DNA of 64,000 nucleotides from Pseudomonadota bacterium (GTDB taxonomy: Bacteria; Myxococcota_A; Polyangia; Polyangiales; Polyangiaceae): the NCBI GenBank assembly GCA_023418705.1, contig JAEZYZ010000132.1, positions 1 to 64,000 on the forward strand, in the 5' to 3' direction. Each line of letters begins with the position of its first letter. Within the stretch, counting starts at the first letter, position 1. A program made the translations under genes and the position numbers. Of the stretch, positions 26,048-34,400 are shown in pieces. Under the pieces are notes generated by a model. That model was not told the origin of the DNA, made no database searches, and was given only the letters and a program-made list of their open reading frames with translations.

Positions 26048-27444
26048 CGCTGAAACACCGCCATCTGCGTCGGAGGCCCGACCTCAGCGTCCTCGGTCCC
26101 GATCGGCAAGTACCTGACGGCGTACCCTTGACGGTCGGCTACCTCGGCGCACCAAGACTGAAACTCCTGACGCGTCCACTCGAACCGGTGGTCCCTATGC
26201 CGCAGCCGTCCCGCAGGAAGGGACTCGAAGCGTACGTTGTATTCGACGTTTGGCGTCGTGACGACCACGGTAGGAGGCTTCGCGAACTCGAAGAGAACTC
26301 GTTCGAGGGCGCCGAGGCGAGAGACGTCAACATGCTCGATGACCTCGATGGCGCACGCCGCATCGCAGTCCGCAAATCGGCCGTCCCGATAGGTCAGCGA
26401 CCCCTGGAAGAGCTCGACCTTCTTGCGCCGCATCTCCGGCATGCGGTCGAGCTTGAGTCGGTCGCGAGCCCGTTCGAGTGATCGCATCGAGACATCAACG
26501 CCCACGACCTTCGTGATCGGCTGCTCCTTGAGAAGGGCTCCGACGAGCTTGCCCTCACCGCAGCCGAGATCCAGGACGCGGGTTGCTTCCGACTCCCTGA
26601 GTACTGCGAGGACAGCGCCAAGGCGCTGGTCGTTCAGGCTGATCGGACGTTCGAGCGCTTCTTCTTCCTGTTCCTTCTCGACTTCGTGCTGCTCAGGTTC
26701 TGGGTCGTCGCCCGCCATGAGTCGCTCGAGTGCGTCGCGAAACAGGCTCCGGCGATGCTTCAGGTAGCGGAGTGTGATCTGTTCGCGCATCGGATGCGCC
26801 CTCAGCCAGTCCCCACCCTTTTCGAGCAGCTTCTCGACCTCGTCGTCACCGACCCAGTAGTGCTTCTGGTTGTCGAGCACCGGGATGAGCACGTAAAGAT
26901 GGGTGAGCAGATCAGCGAGACGAACCTCGGCACGCAGCCGCAGTTCGAAGCAGTTGCCTTCGCCCCATTCCGGGAACGCCTCGTCGAGAGGAATGCGCGT
27001 CGCTTCTACGTCGTAGCCGAGAGGCGCGAACAATCCGCGAAGAAACTGCTCACCACCACGACTCGGCACCGCGGACAAGCGCACGTCGAAGGGGAGCGGG
27101 GCATCCGCCAGCTCTTGCCGTTCCTTCGAGACACCCTTCATCGCCGAGCCGAAGACCTGAGCGATGGCCACGCTCAGGAATGACGAGGCGGCGTATGGTC
27201 GATCGTTGACGTAGTGGGCCAGGGTGCCTTCGGAGTCTTGTCCCCATCGGCGGCCTCGAACGAGGCCCACCGGGTCGAAGTCCAGCAGGAGCGCTGCCGT
27301 GCATCGCTCTTCGGTCGCCTCCGGATAGAAGACGTGAGCCTTACCGTAGGCGAGCGAAAACGTCTGGCACTTGTCGGGGTGCTTAGCGAGAAGGTAGCCC
27401 AGCTCGGTCGCAGGGCGATGTGTGGTCCCGATCGTAAGCAGCAT
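26044..27444 (-). CDS. hen1: 3'-terminal RNA ribose 2'-O-methyltransferase Hen1
   Basis: This 466-residue protein starts MLLTIGTTHRPATELGYLL at ATG 27444. The bacterial-specific N-terminal half, needed to activate Pnkp ligase, includes LAYGKAHVFYPEA and YVNDRPYAASSFLSVAIAQV. The C-terminal half is a SAM methyltransferase with VLDLGCGEGKLVGAL, VVGVDVS, and the Hen1 metal-binding pattern EVIEHVD ... HRFEWTRQEF. It 2'-O-methylates the repaired 3' end so that the RNA cannot be cut again at that site. It forms a tight operon with pnkp. Confidence 0.95.
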   Translation of the reverse strand: MLLTIGTTHRPATELGYLLAKHPDKCQTFSLAYGKAHVFYPEATEERCTAALLLDFDPVGLVRGRRWGQDSEGTLAHYVNDRPYAASSFLSVAIAQVFGSAMKGVSKERQELADAPLPFDVRLSAVPSRGGEQFLRGLFAPLGYDVEATRIPLDEAFPEWGEGNCFELRLRAEVRLADLLTHLYVLIPVLDNQKHYWVGDDEVEKLLEKGGDWLRAHPMREQITLRYLKHRRSLFRDALERLMAGDDPEPEQHEVEKEQEEEALERPISLNDQRLGAVLAVLRESEATRVLDLGCGEGKLVGALLKEQPITKVVGVDVSMRSLERARDRLKLDRMPEMRRKKVELFQGSLTYRDGRFADCDAACAIEVIEHVDVSRLGALERVLFEFAKPPTVVVTTPNVEYNVRFESLPAGRLRHRDHRFEWTRQEFQSWCAEVADRQGYAVRYLPIGTEDAEVGPPTQMAVFQR

Positions 27445-27580
27445 CGCCGACACCATCCATGGCGGCGCTTTCGTACCACATTTGGCGACGGAAAGAAAAC
27501 GAGCAATTACGACGAGATCAGCTTCGGGCCCCGCGACCTGGACCGCGCGACGGCACTCGTGGCAGGTTCGAGCGCGACGC

Positions 27581-27820
27581 ATGCTGAGTGATCGTCATAC
27601 GCGGCAGCTCCTCAACGACCTCTGTGTCGAGCTCGGGTTCTGCCTTCCCCGGGCAGACGTGGAGCGCCTAGCCGCCGCGCCTCCCACGGACGTGCTCGCG
27701 TTCACCGACGCCGTCTTCTCCGCTGAGGGACTCTCCCCGCAGACGGCTGACCGCCATCTCTATCGGCAGGTCCGCGACATGGTGGCGGCGGCGTTTCGTA
27801 GGAGCGACGCTGACGGGTAA
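27581..27820 (+). CDS. Small conserved hypothetical protein divergent from hen1
   Basis: This 79-residue protein starts at ATG 27581. The sequence RHTRQLLNDLCVELGFCLP, then DVLAFTDAVFSAEGL and HLYRQVRDMV, is clearly globular and helical. It resembles a family of short bacterial hypothetical proteins that I cannot name. It is divergent from hen1 with a 136-bp gap and is followed by a strong hairpin at 27899-27930, so it is probably a monocistronic unit. A role in RNA repair is only suggested by position. Confidence 0.65.
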   Translation: MLSDRHTRQLLNDLCVELGFCLPRADVERLAAAPPTDVLAFTDAVFSAEGLSPQTADRHLYRQVRDMVAAAFRRSDADG

Positions 27821-27898
27821 GCAATGGGGGCGGGAGCACGGCGGTCGAACCGTTGCAGATCGTGCAAGGGTTCGCTGGGACCGCCCGCCGACCGCCGA

Positions 27899-27930
27899 CT
27901 CTGAGGTTCACAGCCCTGCTAACCTCAGAG
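27899..27930 (+). terminator. Hairpin after the small gene
   Basis: CTCTGAGGTT (27899-27908) pairs perfectly with AACCTCAGAG (27921-27930) around a 12-nt loop. CCGTTTTGATT follows, which fits an intrinsic terminator for the gene ending at 27820. Confidence 0.6.
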
Positions 27931-28266
27931 CCGTTTTGATTGGCAACCACCACATGGCAGCGCCCAGCCATTTCCGGCCCGTGCTCTGAGCCCCGCGCGC
28001 ACCGACGACAACGCGAGCGACATCAACGACGTCCGCGCTGTGAAGCAGCGGGTGGGGAGTTGGCAACGGGCCGAGCTGTAAAGCTCAGAGCCGCGACCTG
28101 TTAAACGCGGCCCTCAGAGCTCTGCCCGACTCTGAGCCCCAGACGCGGCTCTCGAAGGCCGCGATCAGCACGTCGCCGACGACATCGTGCTCTGAGCATC
28201 GCGCTCGCTCAAGCGCCACGCGATCACCGAGATGCCGCAAGACCCCGCGGAACAACGGGAAAAAGA

Positions 28267-28394
28267 AGAGGGCCTCGCCGGTCATCCCGATGAGGCCCTC
28301 TGTTTACCTGGCGCCCAAGGTGGTTCGCCTTGGGCAAAAACGGCTCCGGTCTTGCGAGCTTACTGCCTACCACGCCGCAAGAGCAGCTCGCAAG
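28267..28394. ncRNA. Three consecutive perfect hairpins, possible structured RNA
   Basis: The stems are AGAGGGCCTC/GAGGCCCTCT (28267-28276 and 28292-28301), GCCCAAGG/CCTTGGGC (28313-28320 and 28328-28335, followed by AAAAA) and CTTGCGAGCT/AGCTCGCAAG (28351-28360 and 28385-28394). They are spaced evenly over 128 bp with no coding frame. Alternatives are a double terminator or a recombination/attachment structure. Confidence 0.4.
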
Positions 28395-28693
28395 GCGAGG
28401 AAATCATGGGATCCCGCGGGGTTGGGTGCGGCCGGCGTGAGCAGGTGGAGGCCGTCCACGGGACGACCCGACTCGGGGCCGTGTCGGGGGCGTGGTGGCG
28501 TGAAGAGCCGGGGTTGGGGGCTGGGGCCGGCTGGCCGAAGGCCGGGCACGCGTCGGCCGCCACCGGCGCCCGTTGATCGCTTCTCAACAGTTCGGCCCGC
28601 CGCTGGCGTCGATCATGTACTGCTGCCGCGGGCTTCGAGGCTTTGTAGGGACGGTCATCTCGGGCTGCCACAGCGCAAGTGTTACAGTCGGCC

Positions 28694-29596
28694 GTGCCTG
28701 ATCTCGCACGAGAGCACGCTGTTCGAGCAGCCGCCATGGCTTTCCTGGACCAGCGAGTCGTTGCAAACGGCGGGGTGGTCGGCTTCGAGGACGTTGCCAA
28801 CTTCCAGTTCGAAGGTGTCCGCACGCCCCTCCTTGATCGACAGCGAGGCATCCGGAAGCCCAAGGGGCTTCACGCTGCGCTTTCCATCCGAACCGTGTAC
28901 GCCGCGCGTCCGGACGAACGGCCATATGCTGACGAGGAGGGACGCGACGGGCTCCTCCGCTACAAGTGGCGCGGCACTGACCCGCAGCATGCCGAAAACC
29001 GGGCTCTGCGAGCGGCGTGCGACCAGCAACTTCCGCTGATCTGGTTCTTCGGGATAGCCCCTGGTATCTACGAACCTGTCTTTCCCGTGTGGCTCCTCAG
29101 AGAAGAACCAGAATCGCAGCAGTTCGTGGTAGCGGTCGCCGAGGAGCAACGTCAAGCCACTGCTGTGGCCCCCTCACCAGCCGAGCGTCGATACCACCAG
29201 AGGGTTGTCTTCGAGAGAGTCCATCAACGCCTATTCAGGTCACGCGTACTCCTCGCATACGGGACGCGCTGCGGTGTGTGCCGGCTCCGGCACGCCGAAC
29301 TCCTCGACGCAGCTCACATCATCGAAGACTCGCGCGGAGGTGAGCCGATAGTGCCGAATGGTATAGCCATGTGCAAACTGCACCACGCCGCCTACGATGC
29401 CAATCTCCTCGGCGTCTCGCCGGACTACGAGATTCGCATTGCTACCGATCTCCTTGCTGAAAACGACGGCCCAACGCTGCGGCATTCGTTGCAGGGAGTC
29501 GACCGTTCTCGTCTGACTATCCCGCGAAGTCGTGTCGCGCACCCAAACCGGGATCTCCTCGCCGAACGATACGAGCGCTTCCTGAGCGCCGTCTGA
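28694..29596 (+). CDS. HNH restriction endonuclease-like protein (COG3440-like)
   Basis: This protein of about 300 residues starts at GTG 28694 (or 28679). The C-terminal HNH/zinc domain reads RCGVCRLRHAELLDAAHII, then IVPNGIAMCKLHHAAYDANL: CxxC, the catalytic DAAHI, and CxxHH. The N-terminal half (LLDRQRGIRKPKGLH, LLRYKWRGTDPQHAENRAL, WFFGIAPGIYEPVFPVWL) resembles the DNA-recognition domains of COG3440-type restriction enzymes. It converges on the Vsr/Druantia-like operon and may be an accessory nuclease of that system or an independent modification-dependent enzyme. Confidence 0.75.
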   Translation: MPDLAREHAVRAAAMAFLDQRVVANGGVVGFEDVANFQFEGVRTPLLDRQRGIRKPKGLHAALSIRTVYAARPDERPYADEEGRDGLLRYKWRGTDPQHAENRALRAACDQQLPLIWFFGIAPGIYEPVFPVWLLREEPESQQFVVAVAEEQRQATAVAPSPAERRYHQRVVFERVHQRLFRSRVLLAYGTRCGVCRLRHAELLDAAHIIEDSRGGEPIVPNGIAMCKLHHAAYDANLLGVSPDYEIRIATDLLAENDGPTLRHSLQGVDRSRLTIPRSRVAHPNRDLLAERYERFLSAV

Positions 29597-29624
29597 ACAT
29601 CGGACATCGGTTTTCTGGTGTTTC

Positions 29625-30206
29625 TTACAACTCGAATACACGGATCACTTTGGGGTCCTTCGGGCCCGATCGGGAGTAACGCGGCCCTTCCTCTGCGCAC
29701 TGGAGTGTTTCGTCTCGGAGGTCGACAAGGTATCTGCGCTCTTCGTCACTGGTGGCATTGATCCTGTCGACCCGCCACACGCGCCAACATGGTGACTCGG
29801 CGACTGCCTGTCCTCGGACGATTTTCTCGATTTTCGCGCAAACGACACCGGCCTCCTGCTCGATCTCGTGTTCCCAAAAGCGAAGGACCGTCCATCCTTT
29901 TTCTTCCAACATGAGCGTCTGACGACGATCACGGTCGATGTTTGCGACGAGCTTTTCCGCCCAGAAATCGTGCCGCGTCCTTGGACGGACATAGTGCTTT
30001 GGACAGCCATGCCAGAAGCACCCATCGATGAAGACCGCGCAGCGCGCTCCGAGAAACACGATATCGGGACGGCCAACCGGTGTCTTGGCGTGTATGCGGT
30101 ATCGAAGCCCTCGCGCCCAGAGCATCGCGCGCAGACACTTCTCTGGCGACGTATGCTTGCCTTTGATACGAGCCATCTGCTCGGAACGCGACATCCCCAT
30201 CGTCAA
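29625..30206 (-). CDS. vsr: Very short patch repair endonuclease Vsr
   Basis: This 193-residue protein has the Vsr core: MARIKGKHTSPEKCLRAMLW, RYRIHAKTPVGRPDIVFL (catalytic Asp) and AVFIDGCFWHGCPKHYVRP. Vsr nicks 5' of T in T:G mismatches made by deamination of 5-methylcytosine. It is normally about 140-150 residues; here about 45 extra C-terminal residues (RVWRVDRINATSDEERRYL) follow, with no recognised motif. The start overlaps the stop of the PD-(D/E)XK gene, making it the last gene of the operon headed by a C5-cytosine methyltransferase. That fits a protective role. Confidence 0.93.
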   Translation of the reverse strand: MTMGMSRSEQMARIKGKHTSPEKCLRAMLWARGLRYRIHAKTPVGRPDIVFLGARCAVFIDGCFWHGCPKHYVRPRTRHDFWAEKLVANIDRDRRQTLMLEEKGWTVLRFWEHEIEQEAGVVCAKIEKIVRGQAVAESPCWRVWRVDRINATSDEERRYLVDLRDETLQCAEEGPRYSRSGPKDPKVIRVFEL

Positions 30207-31435
30207 CCCCGGTAGAGCTGTAGGGACCTTGCTCTCCGCAGACGGAGTCCGCCATCCGGTGGCATTTCATGGAAGTTCCGAGGTTGCAGTCTGGCGCCGT
30301 GGTAGATCGTGGGCTCTGTCGGCATGAGATCGAACAGGAAGACGTGGTCGCCTACGCCAAGATCCGCCACACCCCTCGTAACGTCGACACCTTCGATGCG
30401 TACCGACCTGCCGGCGCCGTCGACGATCTCCATGGTCGCGACCGCCGCACCGATCTCAATGTTTCTGATCGTTCCCCACGAGTCCAACGGCAAGGGCCGC
30501 GGCGAGTCGCCGCCGTTGTGCCACCATTTCGGCACCTGCGCGAGATAGGCGGAACAGGTCGGCCGAAGGCGGCAGCCTCTACACCATGTCCCTGGGCGTG
30601 CCAGCTCCTGCGCCGCCCGATCGTCGCCAGGACGAAACTCCTCCAGCACGGCATGCAGCATCTCGGCGCACTCCTGCCTGGTATCCTCCGTCCAGGTCAC
30701 GTGGATGCGCTCGCCGCCCTCGATGTAGAGCCGCACTCGAGCGCGGTCGATCACGTTCTCGACCGCCAGTCCGTACAATCTGACCTGAAGGGCATGGCTA
30801 ATGAGCGGCCTCTCCTCGTCATCCACGATTGTCCCGCTCTTGAAGTCCGAGATCTCGAACACGCCATCGGCTGTCCGCTTGATGTGATCGGCACGCCCAC
30901 GCAACCGCAAGGCAGGACAGACGACCCATGCTTCCGGACCCACGTCCACTCTCGCAACGTCTTGGTCCTCTCGGCGTTCATCATCCTTCGCCGTGGCGCT
31001 CGTCATGATTCGGAGGTCGGCTGGTGCCTCGCCCGTTGGTTCGACATCGAGACGATCAGCCCAGCGTTTCAGCGCGAAGAACCTGCTATTCCATCTTGTA
31101 CGTCCGACGGTCGCAGCGAGTGGCACCAAACGCTCCGTTCGAGGATCGGACAAGAGCATCGAATCCATTTGCTTGCTCGCGCGTGCCAGCAACTCCACGC
31201 ACGCATTGTTCCTGTCGGCTGCCGTGCCCCATCGTCCCAGCAGCAGCTGCTCCCTGACGTGGTGGAGCAGGGTCCCGAGCAGCAAGCGAGGACTACGGGG
31301 GAGTGCTCCTGGAACGGTATCCGCGTTGGCAAACACCTTGAGTGGACACCGATCGAGATCTCGAAAGAGCGAGGGCGACAAGTACGTCGGCAGCGCCACC
31401 CTCGAGACCGTGGCGGGCAAGGTCGCGACGGTCAT
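30203..31435 (-). CDS. PD-(D/E)XK nuclease with probable iron-sulphur cluster, Druantia II component
   Basis: This 410-residue protein has a RecB/Cas4-like core: LRGRADHIKR and VFEISDFKSG (the D-x-K part of the PD-(D/E)XK motif). A cysteine near the N-terminus (RDLDRCPLKVF) and three near the C-terminal side (TWCRGCRLRPTCSAYL) match the iron-sulphur arrangement of AddB/Cas4 nucleases. The ATG overlaps the stop of the giant helicase gene as ATGA, so it surely works with that helicase. It should correspond to DruF or DruG of a type II Druantia system; I cannot say which. Confidence 0.75.
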   Translation of the reverse strand: MTVATLPATVSRVALPTYLSPSLFRDLDRCPLKVFANADTVPGALPRSPRLLLGTLLHHVREQLLLGRWGTAADRNNACVELLARASKQMDSMLLSDPRTERLVPLAATVGRTRWNSRFFALKRWADRLDVEPTGEAPADLRIMTSATAKDDERREDQDVARVDVGPEAWVVCPALRLRGRADHIKRTADGVFEISDFKSGTIVDDEERPLISHALQVRLYGLAVENVIDRARVRLYIEGGERIHVTWTEDTRQECAEMLHAVLEEFRPGDDRAAQELARPGTWCRGCRLRPTCSAYLAQVPKWWHNGGDSPRPLPLDSWGTIRNIEIGAAVATMEIVDGAGRSVRIEGVDVTRGVADLGVGDHVFLFDLMPTEPTIYHGARLQPRNFHEMPPDGGLRLRRARSLQLYRG

Positions 31436-34400
31436 TCACGTCTCCGGAGGCCCTCGCGGATTCTCTCCCTGACGAATACCTGTCGCCGCGCCAGATTGAA
31501 TGTATCCCAGCAGAGCGGCTCACCATGCTCGATCGCGGCGTTCCGCGCCCGGGCCAGAATCGAGTCCTCCAACTCATCGCGCCAGTCCCACAACGGATGC
31601 GCGACAAGGATCCAGGGGCTTAGCCGAGACTTCCGGAGTCGAACGCGGAATGCCGGTACGCCATCGAAGCTCTCCGGAGCGCCGCCATCGAACCGGTGAG
31701 CCATCTGCTCTGCGAACCTCGCTGCGAGGGCCGGCCAACGTTCGAGCTCCGGGCCGACGAAGTTGCCGTCGAGACCGCACAGGTAAGAGGGATCGACCAG
31801 CGCCCTCAGGAACGAGAGCCCGAGTTGCCAATCGAGCAGCGCATGGAACGGTTGGTTTCCGTATCGTCTAAGGCATTTGTAGCAAGACGTGCTACAGCCA
31901 TGGTCAGGGCTCAGGAATTCCTGCAGTGGATAGTGGTCCCGCTCGTTGAGCATCGATTCGATGTAGACAGCGATGCGCGGCAGGCCCCTGTCGTCCTCCG
32001 TCGCGAGGTACTCGCAGAATCCAGCTCCGTTCACCAGGTTGTCGGTGATATGGAGCAGCGGCCGCGGATCGGCTTTTCCATGGATCCGCGGCTCGAGCAC
32101 GTCGAATTCCTCCGGATCGATGTCCAGCTCCAGGGAAGCCCGGTTTACGATCAGGTAGCTTGCTGAAATCGCCGCTGCTCGGACTCCAAGCCACCGCGTA
32201 ACCGCGTGAAGCTCTTCCTCGTCGTCGGGGATGGAGTCGAGTCGACCAGGTAGCCTATGCAATGCAAGGCTCGACCGCTGGGTCCCCGGGCTCAAGTAGA
32301 GCGCGTCGGTAATCTTGGGTGCGGCCAACCAAATGCGTTCCGGAGGCCCGTCGGGCTGAAACGTATTGGCCACCCGCGCAGCGAGGCTTCCTTGCGTACT
32401 GATGTGCTGCAAAGGCAGCTCCAGATTCTGCCGCCGATACGGCTTCACCTCCGAACCGGGCCGGATCTCGAAACCGCGCTCCCCATTATCAAGCTGTGGA
32501 CCTCGGTTGAGTCGGAACGTTCGACTGAGGTGGTGCGCGATCGAGATATCCCACCCTCCATCGGGGCCGAAGCCGGTCGCGTTGGTGAATCCAAGTGTAC
32601 GACCCTCGGCCTGGATCGATCGGTGGCGGACGCCGGAGTCGACCTCCTCCTCGCGCGTGCGCGGGTATCCTGGAAGATCGGTTCGGAAGGCGTTCGGAAC
32701 GCGACATTCCTTGGCTTGCTCGGGGTGCAGCTTACTCCCGCAAGCGATGCATTCCTCGGGAACCACACCTGGAGTGACCTCCGTCCAGGCGCGACACGTC
32801 CCACATTCAAGAAGCATGAAGGGGTTCGCGAAAGCGGAGCGCTGGTACGCCTTGAGAGTCTGATCGCCACGTCCCGGGAGCGGCTCGGCCAGGTCTGGCG
32901 TGAATCCAACCGCCAGGTGCTCGCGCTTGTCGATTACGACAGTCGAGCCTGGCGCGAACTCGTATATGGCGAGATCGAGATCGCGATCCACTGTACTCCA
33001 AACGGTGCGTTCGCCATCGGGCCGCAGGCGGAGATACAGCTCGCGTACCCTGGTCGGCATGCCATACATCGGCAGGTGCCCCGCCTCGGAGAGGCTGTGT
33101 GCGAGACCATCCTGGCGGGCATCGACCACCACCGAATCGATCTCGTCCATGATTTCTTGCGGATCTGGGTTGAGTTCGACTTCCGTCGCGCCGGTACCCA
33201 AGACGGAGCAGAGCGCCGCGGCCTTCTCTCGGCACGCGCCGATTGAGGTCGCGGCGCGTGTCCGCCAGTCGACTCCGTCCGCCATCGGCAGGAACGACGT
33301 TGGGAGGTACTCCCCGTGGATATCGGGCGGCGACATCAGGTCGCCAGGATAGATTCGACCTTCGCGCCGCACCTCTTCCCGCAGGTCACGGAACGCCTCC
33401 CACATCCACCCCTTCCTGAGGAAGCGCTCGGCGATATTGCTCATCCGCTTCGTCAGGAACGGCGTTGGGGGGATGTCTCCCGTCATCTTCTTCGCCTGCC
33501 TGAAGTAGAACAGGTCGTGGCTCTTGGTACGGCAGATCGTAAGAGCCATGGAGAATGCCTGGCCACGCCGCCCGGCTCGACCAACTCGCTGCTGGTAGTT
33601 GAATCTCTGCGGCGGCATGTTGGCCTGCATGACGACCTGCAGCGGTCCGATGTCGATGCCGACCTCCATGGTCGTCGTCACCGTCAACAGATCGATCTCT
33701 TCCTTTCGCTTGAGCAGGGGATCGGGTGGATTGAGGACCAGCCCCATATCCTCAGCGTCATCCTCTGGCGTCGCCTCGATCGATGACAACCTCGGAAGGA
33801 AGATGCCCTTGAACTCGCGCTGCCGGCGTGCCGGGTCCTCCGTCTGCCCGGTCAGTTCCTCGCAGTGGAGCCTAAAGGAGGCATCGTCAGTCGCAACGGC
33901 ACCGTCCTGAAGAGAGCGATAGACTCGTCTTGCGAGGAAGCTGCGAGCGTGAAGCGACGCCACCGATTCTTTGGTGCCCGAGTCCCAGTCCATGGGCTTG
34001 AAGCAACGCGTACATACTCCAGCTCCCCGATGCAGATGGATCCGACCGCAGTTTCCACACCGAACGTAGACGTCTTCAGGCTCTACCAGCCGGAAGCGAA
34101 CGCGTTCCATGCGGATGACCCCATCCTGGTGACCGCATCGCTCGAGATCCTCGAGGGCTTCCCGGATCGCTGCCTCCGGATCCGCAGGCCAGGCACTCTC
34201 GGCGAAGCGACGAACTCGCGCCGCGGTCACCTCTCCGGGACTATTCCACGGGGGATGTGGCTCGTCGGATGGTCGGTAAGGCGTAGGCCAGTAGCGATAT
34301 GAATCGGCGACTACGCGTATGAACGCTGCCAATTCGTATGCACGGGCTTCCGTTCTGCGGGCGCCTTCTAGATCGGAGCCGCGGACAGCGACGTAGCCCA

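Larger units (their letters stand above)
27821..28693. other. Long non-coding stretch rich in inverted repeats
   Basis: This 870-bp stretch has no convincing gene. It contains a terminator-like hairpin at 27899, seven copies of CTCTGAG/CTCAGAG between 27899 and 28196, three consecutive perfect hairpins at 28267-28394, and the promoter of the HNH gene. It may encode a structured RNA. Confidence 0.5.

Noticed and set aside
28313..28335. Possible tRNA T-arm (GGTTCG loop) in a hairpin
   Set aside because: No anticodon arm, acceptor stem or CCA-compatible end is found around it; it is a plain hairpin.
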